DNA of 64,000 nt. Source: Rhabditophanes sp. KR3021 (taxonomy: Eukaryota; Nematoda; Chromadorea; Rhabditida; Alloionematidae). Below, in pieces: positions 48,039-58,185 of this stretch (positions are counted from its first letter, which is position 1; every line of letters starts with the position of its first letter). The position numbers were made by a program, and so were the translations under genes. The DNA is taken from NCBI GenBank assembly GCA_963281155.1, contig CAUJLY010000004.1, forward strand, positions 744,001-808,000, written 5' to 3'. The notes beneath the pieces were generated by a model. That model searched no databases. It was given only the letters and a program-made list of their open reading frames with translations, and was not told the origin of the DNA.

Positions 48039-49137
48039 TTATTCTTTATTGTATTTATTAGTAGGTATTTGAATAAAAATTAATAACTGTACCCGTCTTG
48101 TAGAATGTACATCAACAACTTCTTCATTAAAGCAATCACAGATTCTTATATAATGTATAAATAAGCATATTACTAATAAATATATTATACTTATTCCATC
48201 TGGAACTATAAAAAGTTAACTTACTTTTAGATGAACTCTATAAAAGATCAAGAGAACGATTTGGTTTAATATGAAATTTAAATTATTGTTTTAAGTCTTG
48301 TCAAATGATTTGAGGTATGTCACCAGTATTGGACACGCTCCTAGTTGTAAGACTGGAGGTGTTACATGTCATTCAGGATTTATTCGAGCCTTATCATGTA
48401 CTGTTATATTAGAGACGAAATCGACCAAATCTGGACATTTGAGGATGAGTAAATGATATGGCCACAAATATCGTACAAAGGTAACAAGATATAGTGGATA
48501 TTCTTAAAATAATATTTTATTTTTGATTTCGGAAAAATTATCTGTAACATCATAAATTACCTTACGATTGTGACCATAATTGGCTACTGTAAAGCTTTAA
48601 TACCAACATTTTTAATTGATGCAAATCGATGTAATAACAATAGTGAATATACGAAAATGTGTATATTCTATATTTTGCTTGAATTATTGTATGTATTTAT
48701 GATATGCGACATTTTATTATTATCTCATTTATCTAGGATCCAATCACAGTCCTCATTTGTGTATTACTTTACCTATTTTAATTATCTACTGCATTTTAAC
48801 TTAGCTCCAAATCGTAAGTAGTTTATGTATTATTATTGGCATTAGGTGGCCACGATTTTTACAGATAACATAAGTCTATTAAAAGACCTTACGTGTAACT
48901 CCTACTAGAAGTATATGCAGGCCTTAGGGCCAGTCTCTATCACTTCTTTACTACTCGTTTCATTAAAAAAATTTATTAAAAAGGCATATAACAATTAAAA
49001 CATAATATAACAAAAGTAGTGTAGTAATTTGGAAATGTTTACCCCTGAGCATTTAGGAGAGCTAAATGAATCAGGTAATATAATTGTACCACTACATAAT
49101 AAAACAAATAGTAATAATCCGCATTACTAAAAAGCAA
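48039..49137. other. Intergenic stretch between convergent genes
   Basis: 3' ends of the acyltransferase (plus) and Pol I subunit (minus) genes converge here. A decayed coding fragment at 48291-48503 is listed separately. Otherwise nothing is seen. Confidence 0.5.
48291..48503 (-). pseudogene. Decayed C-terminal coding fragment of unknown family
   Basis: One frame of 71 codons is interrupted by a single TGA (48371-48369). Before it reads LKCPDLVDFVSNITVHDKAR, after it HVTPPVLQLGACPILVTYLK, and the frame ends in TAA. The GC content is higher than the surroundings. I do not recognise the protein. Confidence 0.4.
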
Positions 49138-52100
49138 TTAATCTTCACTCTCCATCATGAATTCCTCTGGAGCAACTCCTTTAACATTGTGGATAAGATC
49201 GAAAAATCCCGTGCCACTTCTCATCATTTGCCCAACAACTAATCTAGCAGACGGCGACTCCAACGTATCAGTGGTCCCTTCAATCAAACTTTGTCTTAAG
49301 AAAGCAAGTGACGTTTCGTAGGTGATTTTCTGCAAAGGAGAAGGAGTAGCATTCATTGCCATTCTGTTGAAAGGCGAGATGGCTCCAGTGTAAGTCATGT
49401 AGTCAGCAGTAAGAGCTAAATGTCTAGGGTTAACTTCAATTCCATAAACACTAAAGACATTGTTCATTTCCTTAGCAATCACCAAACCAGCTGCTTCGCA
49501 TCCGTAGTTTTGGAGCATGCAGTTGATGTCATTCGAGTACAGAGAGTTGATGTCTAAGACATCGCCGTGCTTGTACAGAGCCATCAAGTTTATCCCCTGT
49601 GTTTGAAGGACAGGGTAATTGATCGAATTTTTCGTCATCTCTGAAAACACACATTTCTCGATGCCTGGAGTTTCCGAAATGATGAACCCATCTATTTGCT
49701 GGTTGACTAAGGCGAACATATCAAACTTGGACTTAGAGTCGTAAGGTAATTTGTACCTGATTTCACACCATTGGTTTTTCTTTTCGTCGAACGAGTAGTT
49801 GGAGATTGTCTTGTGACTTCCAACAACGAATTCAATACGCGAAGCGTGCCCTGCCACATTTTCCTTTGAGTCCTCAACATCTTCACTACCGGCTACGTCT
49901 TCTTCCTCCGACTCTGCCTCGTACAAGTTCCCACCTGCGTTCTTATTGACTTCAGCAGACTCAGCTTCCTCTCCTTCATAATCTATTTCACCTTCCGCAT
50001 GTCGTTTGAAAATCTTAGCAGAATCCGCGCCCATTTCATGCTCACACTCATCATCACTATCATTGTCCATTGCTGACTTCTTAGTTACTCCCTTCGAGGC
50101 TGAAACATCTTCATCAATGATCCCAGCAGCCAAATTACCTCCCCGCAGTTTGGATGATCTTATCGACTGGTCGTCCCTAATAGCTTCATACCTCTTGTGG
50201 ATGATCTGACCAATCAGCTTGGCAAATCTACTTTCAACAGTCTTCAAGATAGTTTTACACGAAACATGTTGCACCACACTTTCCCGTTCCTTCTTGCCCA
50301 TCAAATTAATCTTGAGAATGTAGTTTCTTGATGAGTCTTCGCCACTAATTGAAATTGACTCTTCCAAGGAGAAGTCTTTCAGGACTTGTTTCATATAAAC
50401 TCTGTCCAATTCTCTCCGGATGGCTTCTAATTTTTGGGGGGAAGTGCCTTCGATGATGTTAATTTGACACATCGGAGTCGAGATTGACTTCGAAGCAGTC
50501 ATTAAAATTTCTCTTAACCTGGGAATTCCGAGTGTAACGTTCATTTCACCTCTCCCAGCAAAATGGAAAGTATTCAGGGTCATTTGAGTCGAGGGTTCTC
50601 CGATCGATTGGGCAGCCAAGAGACCGACGTTTTCCCCAGGATCAGCGTAGGACTGCATTCCTTTCCAGAAGAGAGTTCTTTTCACGAAGTCTGCCTCGTT
50701 TTTGTTGGCAATCCCATTGGTGAAGCTTTCAATGTTGGAGACCATTGTTTCAGGAAGAGCTCCTAAGTTTCTTAGACAATTGAATTCGACGTCTGGAGTG
50801 TCTTTGTACCTAGATGAGGAGGCATCTTCGAAGTCACCTTTTTCTTCATCACACAATTCTGACCAGGCCTTTACAATCTTAGCCTTTTCTTCTCCTTTCA
50901 TCGTCTTTGAAAACTCGATGAAGCCACTTCTGTATGACTTGATCGAAGAAGGCTTCCTTGCTCGATAACTTTTCCAAGCTTTTTGAACCTTACTAGCGTT
51001 GTAATCCTTTTCTCTAACTCCATCCGGCACGTAAGTCTTCCTGACAGCCTTCAAATTCTCATTCATAAACCCAAACTGCTTCTTATTCATATAACAAACT
51101 TTTCCGATATCCATGCCATCCTCTCCATACTTGAACTGAACGATGGAATTGTCAGAATCACGGACAGTCAAATCATACGCAATTTTAAGAGACTCCAAAT
51201 GTTTGATTATACATCTCTGGAGGTACCCAGATCTGGAAGTCTTGACAGCTGTGTCAATGAGACCTTCCCGGCCAGCCATTGTATGGAAGAACAACTCCTG
51301 TGGATTGATACCAGTCAAGAATCTCTGATCGACATACCCGCCAGCTCTAGGCGAAGGATCAAACTCCTTGAATGAAGGCAACGTCCGCCCAGAAGCAGTC
51401 AATGGAGGTCTTTGTCCTTCCAACTCGATTTGACCTAAGCCACACGAAATTTGGACTGCATTGACCATTGATCCTTTTGCCCCAGACTGTATCATCATTT
51501 GCAAGGCATTTTCAGGGAAAGTTTTGATTAGACCGGATGGGACGCAAGATTGGCCTATTTTGTCGTTGTATTTGTTGAGTTCTTGTTTGATGGCGTAGTC
51601 CCATTGCTTGACGTCTCCTTTGTCTTCGCGAGGGTTGTTGTAGGCGGAGGCGAGGGTGTGTTTGATTTCAAGCTGTGTGCAATTCGGGTCCAAGTTGAAT
51701 GTTTTTTTGACACATTCGTTCCCAATTTTACGGAGATGCTTGATGTGTTTGGCACGGGCTTTGTTGGCTTGGGGAGTGACGAGAATGTCTGAGACTCCTA
51801 GTGTGAATCCATGGAACTGAAGGTAAGTAGTGAAGAGACGCGAGAAGCAAGATAAAATGGAGGTAGCAACTTTGTGTCCGTAAAGCTCATAACAACAATG
51901 AATCAAGCCATACTGAGTAGCTCCAAAGTGGGCCTTATCCAACACTCCAACCAACAATTCTCCTTGTCTAAAAACGATCTCGGACTCGGACATGTTCAAC
52001 TCCGGAGCCGCGTGCCCTTTAACGGTCCAACAATTAAGAGGTGTCTTGGTCTTTCCAGCCAAATTAATCTTCGGACAGTCTTCAGGAATGTTGTTGAGGA

Positions 52101-54288
52101 TGATTGCAGAGACCAATTGCTTTCCACTCCACATGACTTCAGGCTTGATCATAACAGGTGGAGGCATCACTAACTTCTTTTTGCAATAGCCAAACGCAGA
52201 AAGTAACAAATGCATGAAATCTTCTCTTTTGAAGAAATTTCCTCTGACTGTCATGTAAACTCCTGATACAACATGATCCTGGATCAAGCCAAGAATAGGT
52301 GTGCCATCTTTTGGGACCAAAAAGTTAGTTCCGACGTTCACTAATTCGCGAGCTTCAGTCTGGCCGACGATATTTTGGATGAAATGACCATTCATCTCAT
52401 CTCCATCGAAGTCAGCGTTGTAGGCCTTGCAGGGAGCGTAGTTCATTCGAATCGACTTTTGAGAGGACAGAATTCTGGTGCGGTGACCCATGATTGAAGG
52501 CTTGTGAAGGGAGGGTTGGCGATTCATCAGGAGCATATCTCCTTCTTTTAGATGTCTGTAGACGGTCGAGGATTGGACATGTTCGGCAGAAGCAGGAATC
52601 AGTTTCTTGGATAAGGAAGTCTTCGATTCTTCAGTGTCTAAAATTTTTTGCTTGAACTTGTTGTCTAGTTGGACGAAATTTGCGCCTGGATACTTGTTAG
52701 GTCCATTTTGAACCTGTTTCCTCATCTGAATTGCGTTCAAACTGTTGACCGGCTCAGCAAAGGTTAGCTTCTTGGCAAAGATTAGCGGAATTCCGATTTC
52801 ATCAACATCTAAGTAAGGATCTGGAGTGATGACGGATCTGCAGGCGTAATTGACCCTTTTACCCATCATATGCATCCTGAACAAACCTTCTTTCTTTTCA
52901 AGAAGTTGTTTCAAACCATTAGACTGAGAATCTGTGATGACATCCGAGTTGAAAACTACATTGAATCTTGTTTGTAATTCGAGGTAGGCATTGTGAATCT
53001 TCTCACCCAAAGTTTTTCCTTTCAAGGGGTCGATGTGCTTGAAGATGTTCTTGACTTCCTCCTTGCTTTCAATGGCGTTTGTGGCAACCATATTTAAGAC
53101 TGAAACGATGTTTCCAGCCTCAAATAATTTTCTGTAAGCAATAGTTTCCGGATGTTCGAACTTCTCTCCTTTCATCATCCTAGTTGGCCTGAATTTGGAA
53201 GGTGGAACCATAACCATCTCCGTAAAGCATAAATCCAAGGCGCAATCAATGTCCGTGATCCCATTAAACATCGGAAACAACCTGACAAGAATATCCTTTT
53301 CGTTTTCCCAAAGTAATCTAAAGTGCTCTCTGACCTCAGCAGCTCTCCAAGCTAATTTCGAGCACCTTCCAGAAGTGACGTCCTCCAATTGCTTTTCTAA
53401 CGCTTTTGCTCCAGAAGCACCAACAACCAGACTACTCTTGAGTTCTTCTTCCGTGATGTCCTCTAATTCATCTACTTTATCTGTCTTAGACTCGAGCTTC
53501 AAGGACTTGTGAGTGAAGTCAATGATAATCAACTTGTTTTGATCATTCTTGAGGCCACCATTTCTTTTCTTGCAAAGCGGACATTTGACATTCCTTTTGA
53601 AGAGCAGAGATCTCAAATACCTTGTGATGATCTCGGATTTAATAGCAACTCCATTCTTTGTTGGCTTCAAATTATGTAAACCCTGAGACTTCAACATCTC
53701 AACTTCTTTCAACATCATTTTGTCGAATTGTTGAATGGCATGGATATCTTCAGCTCCCAAATTCTTCTGTTTCTTGGCATCAGCATCTTGGCCAAGGTTT
53801 AATTTGTCCATTAGTGCCTCGGCGACGTGATCTACCCCTGCTCTCGATACACTTAAGCTGGAGGATAACTAACTGAGTGGGCATTGTGTTGGTGTTGCAG
53901 GTAAATCTGTGGCAGTGGACGCAAGAGGCTTTCATCAACTATAAACAGTTTAAACTAACAAATTAAAATGGTTAAAACCTACATTATAAGTCAAAGCAAA
54001 CAACATCGGATTAAATACCGGCACATCTAGAGTAATATGTCCGAAATGTCCTGGACAATTAGCGCCATTTAACCCGCAACTAACGCATTCTTCTCGATCG
54101 CTTTGCGGACCAAAACGACCATCGTAAAGACCTCCTGGAATAGGATGGCCCAAGGCGTCGAATGTCTTTTCCTGAGAAACCTGAAACACTGACAACTTTT
54201 GTATCTCATGGGGTGTGTAGATACGAAAGTTCAGTTGATTTGGCTTCATGTATGGAAACTCATCCGGAAAAAGGCGAGACCAGTCCAT
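49138..54288 (-). CDS. POLR1A: RNA polymerase I largest subunit (RPA190/A194)
   Basis: Exon 1 is 54288-53983 and exon 2 is 53938-49138, with a 44 bp intron and about 1,701 residues. The clamp zinc site CVSCGLNGANCPGHFGH is in exon 1. A second zinc motif (CVHCHRFTC) opens exon 2, and CPLCKKRN follows. The active site NADFDGDEMN is intact, as are MMGKRVNYACRSVI, MAGREGLIDTAVKTSRSGY (bridge helix/trigger loop), ESIGEPSTQMTLNTFHF-type AAQSIGEPSTQM, and the jaw. The A190-specific HMG-like insert and an acidic stretch (EAESEEEDVAGSEDVEDSKE) separate Pol I from Pol II and III, and there is no CTD. The enzyme makes pre-rRNA in the nucleolus. A G4 run at the complement of 53835-53838 holds one base too many for the frame. 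The ATG follows a TTTATAG acceptor-like site by 9 bases. Confidence 0.97.
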
Positions 54289-56439
54289 TTTTAGTATCTA
54301 TAAACAAAATACACGATTAAAGTAATGCCAAAAAAAGTTTATTTCAGTTAATTAATTAAATGCATACAATATATAGCAAATTGGAATAAAACAAAATTGC
54401 TAAATGTTCGCTGTTATTTTCTTAAAAATATAAATACACGCAATATCATGTTTTAATTCAAATACAATTGCACCTTTTTTAAAATATAGTTTGGGTTGGG
54501 GTGGCGTTTTCTTTACAAAGTTCAGATTATCGTTGTGGGATTTTGATGCAACTTTCAACACTACGTTTTATATTATCAATGCATTTTGAATATCTATAGT
54601 TTCAATTTAATGCACAGCTTGATGTGGCATGATTTTTAATTCGATAATGCTAGAGAGTCTGATTAAAAGTAAATTTAAATAAATGCTTGGTCGTTTTTAA
54701 GATATGGGCTTTAATTAATTTTGAATTGGAGTTATTTGGGATTAAACGTAATTCGAGTAAACACTATTATCAGTAGTTGCTTCGATTGTCTACGGTGAAT
54801 CTAATTTTGGATAATAAATGCTCTGAAATACTTCCGAAGATCATTAAAATTGCCAACTTTAGTACTAATAATTAGAAACAAAAGCAATAATAATATGTTA
54901 GGTAAATAAGTCTGCAGATTGCGAAATGTCCAATTTTATTTTCATTGCAATATTGAGCTAGCAGGAGCAATAAATATGATGCATATTTAGTATTCGATTA
55001 ATTTTTGAATGTATGGTAATATTCTTTCATATCTAATTCACTTCGTCTTTCTCAAATCTAAACAAAGACGCAACTCGCCGAATCTTTGCACACAAATGAA
55101 AAACAATGTTATACCAAAGTTTTATACATTATTTGTTACCCGTGCTTCAAGCAAATGATTTGCTTTCACTTCTGGTAAAAATTATTATTTGGATGTGTCT
55201 GCAATAGAATATTGTTCGAAATAAACTTTATCTATTATCCCGCGTTTATCCTGTAATAAGCATACTGCACTTGGCATAGTCCAGCTGCAGATCTCTACAA
55301 AATTCTTTCTCTAGAGAAGATAAATCCTTATTGCTGAGAAGTTTTGCGAAATGCTTCTAATGGGCTGAGACTGTAAGAAATAAGGATGCTAATACAAGCA
55401 TTTGCTGCGTAGCTTTGGGATGTATTATGTAATGTCCTCCGTAAATTGCGCAGTCTGATAACTTCTTCCAAACTATTTTGCTATGGTAAATCCAATATAA
55501 AATGTATTTAATTGATTCTTAAGTTTTTCTTAGCCAAAATAATTGTTTCAAATGTTGATTTTATTAATTTTGAATGTAAAAAATGCGTTGTAGGTTAAAG
55601 ATTTTTAAAATAACCAAAAATAATGCTTCTTCTACAGGAGTATTTTTGCATTTCTAGAAGTGTTTAATATTTTTAGCAATTTCGATTTAAAGAAAAATAG
55701 CTCCAAACTATTTTAAGGTGTTAAATGCTGGCAATAATATGCTAAATGCGCGGTTTACAATATGTTTCGGAAAGTAATGTTTAGGTATAATTGCAAATGA
55801 AGTAAGTTTAGAAATTGCTTAGAAAAGAGACATCCGTCTTTGTTAATATTGCGTTTGCTTCAGAGAATAGCTATAAATTTATCCGTAATCAACCAATTTG
55901 CAGATTTAGAGATTTATTGAATGCAGTATCAACTTATTTGATTGATAACTATTTAATATGCTAAATAAATATACGGGATTTTGATATTGAATTATTCCAT
56001 CTGGCTTACATGCTATTTTAGCATATTATGCTCCTGGTGGTAATGCATGTTTCGATGAGTATTAAGATTATATAAATTAGTAAATGAAAGTAACTTTTTT
56101 TAAATGTCTTAAATAAATAACCCAAGGCACAATTTCCCTCAAGCTTAAGTTTACCAAACAAAATATGATGCATACACCAACCTTGCACTTAGCTTCAATA
56201 AAAACCAATACAACTAGTTTTCCATTCTAAAAAATATTCACCAAAAAACTTATAATCTTTAAAAAAAGTTGTTTATACCCAAGCATACAATTGTAAAATA
56301 GAGAAACCTATTAATCAAATAAAAATAACATACGATAGAGATATGAAATAAAAAATATGATTGGTTTTTTTGTCTTTCAATAAAAAAGTAAAACAGCCTT
56401 GATTCAAGGTATATTAATTATGATGTTGGTTGATGATAA
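54289..56439. other. AT-rich intergenic stretch
   Basis: Upstream of the Pol I gene and downstream of the MIG-18-like gene. I see no coding, RNA or repeat feature beyond the acceptor-like TATAG close to the Pol I start. Confidence 0.5.
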
Positions 56440-58185
56440 TTAACTGTTGGTGGCTTTTAGAAACCGAAGACTTGATTTGTCAAATAATGAGAGATCGGCG
56501 CTAGTTATTGAAAGTTTCTACAGAAAAATTTGCTTTAATATGATTCATTATTATTAATTACTTACCTTGGCAATATCATTGTTTTGTAATGTTGATGTGC
56601 GGAAATTTCCTATTTCTATCGCTATTTGAGGAGGTTCAATTGCTGTCATCTCGCACGAAGGCCAATTGTGTAGGCCACACGAATATTCAGTGTAATGGAC
56701 TTGACTCCCCACTCTAAAACAAGAATATGCCATGTTGCTTTTTATTACGTTTTCACCAACTTTCATTTTTATATCATCTTTGTAACAGCCGACTATTCTG
56801 ATGTTTCCGCGAAGACATTTGAAAATTATATTGTCAGCATTCCATTCATCTCCATCGTTGCGTTCCATCTTGTCTCTGAAACATCCTTTATTCTCGATGT
56901 GGTAGTGGAATTTGTCTCCACTATGATTGCAAAAGTGAACTTTTCCTTAAAGCAAATTAACGTACAATTAATTAGAATGGTATGTTTCAATGTATCTCAA
57001 AGCAGCTATGTTGGAGAAACCAAGCCCAACTTAGTGTTTCAAGGTACTAACTCAGGAATGTCTGTTCATCTTTCGATGCACGACACCCACCTTGGAGGTC
57101 AATCTGTTCTCTCAAGAAAAGAACAAAGAATGAAGGAGATGAATGGTGTCAAAAAAGATGGGGTTTGTTATGAGACAATTGTAGTGGATGTTCCTTCTAA
57201 GGAAACAGCTGAAAACTTATAGTAGATTCATACCGAGTACTTTGGTGATCAAGTTAAGAATGTCGACCAGGGCAAATGCACTTTTGAGGAGGCCTACAAG
57301 CTTTCCCCTACTAATGGTCAACCAATTGGTCACCTTATCATTGAGAAGATATTTACCCTTAAAGTTGAAGTGGATGCAGACTTTTAATAAATTTTCGTGT
57401 CTTTTTTGAACATAAAGTTACTACTAGCTTTAATATATTTTTGTGTCTGTTTCGCTTTTAAAATATCCTACCTTTAAAGGTTATAACATCCCCGCCATTC
57501 ATTGAAATCTGCCGACCTTCATCATCCAAATAATAACAACCAACGATTCTATAACCTGCCTCAGTACAAGTCAACCGAAAAAAGCCAAGATTGATGGGAT
57601 CACCAAGATGATAATAAGAGCCGCCAACTTTGCAACCATCTTCTAAAATGATAATTATAATTAGTAAATGATTTATCAAATTGTCTTGATTTAAATTAAT
57701 TACCTTCAATGTACGCTACCACTCCATTTCGACGAGGTTCGCACTTATGCCAAAAGTTGTTTACTATTTTGGTCTCACCAACTTTGATTCGAGAGTTATT
57801 TACGCGATCTGAACCGATGCAACCTATAATCTTGTCGACTCCCTTCAAACAAGAATGAATAAAAACTGAGTTGGAAGGAATTCGTTCGGCTCCATGAGCC
57901 AAAATCTTGCCATCACTTAAAATGCAAGAAATATTTGTTTGCGCTAAATAAAGAATTAAAATAATTTGACAATACACAATTACCTCTCGAGAATTGCCTA
58001 CTAACACTGGGAGCCTCAACCTTGTCCTTCTTCACCTTAGTCTTGATAAAAGCATCTGCCGAAGCCAAGTCTGGCGTAGCAGAAATTCCTGGCATAATAG
58101 TAAAAGTCTGTTGATCTGATGCCGCACACCTTCCAACCACACATATCAACCATATAAATTTCAACACACTACCACAATACTTCAT
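56440..58185 (-). CDS. Secreted Cys-repeat protein, MIG-18-like fibronectin type I-like domains
   Basis: Five exons: 58185-57984, 57943-57704, 57642-57472, 56915-56566 and 56517-56440, giving 346 residues. The signal peptide is MKYCGSVLKFIWLICVVGRCAA. Repeated units follow with the pattern C...G..Y..G......F...C.......IVGC......I..G: ISCILSDGKILAHG, KIIGCIGSD, EDGCKVGGSYYHLGDPINLG, YRIVGCYYLDDEGRQI and NIRIVGCYKDDIKMKVGE. This spacing recalls the fibronectin-type-I-like modules of nematode MIG-18, a secreted factor acting with ADAMTS proteins in gonadal cell migration. That link is from memory of the family. An ADAMTS gene lies in this same window but not adjacent. Intron 3 (556 bp, about ten times the others) holds a foreign ORF on the opposite strand. 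A TTATTTAG acceptor-like site ends 6 bases before the ATG. Confidence 0.75.
56977..57387 (+). pseudogene. Foreign ORF relic, copy B, antisense in an intron
   Basis: It lies within intron 3 of the secreted-protein gene (57471-56916), on the opposite strand. From ATG 56977 (MVCFNVSQSSYVGETKPN) the frame is open to two consecutive TAG codons at 57220-57225. It then continues in the same frame through EYFGDQVKNVDQGKCTFEEA and GQPIGHLIIEKIFTLK to TAA at 57387. Shared signatures with copy A (22659-23043) are Y-[EQ]-TIVV, TEYFG[DS]QV.NV and a matching C-terminal end. The two stops and the lack of a promoter suggest a dead copy. The protein family is not known to me. Confidence 0.6.

Noticed and set aside
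49138..53876. Many plus-strand frames opposite the Pol I gene
   Set aside because: Antisense shadows of a long conserved coding exon; none has its own motifs or splice signals.
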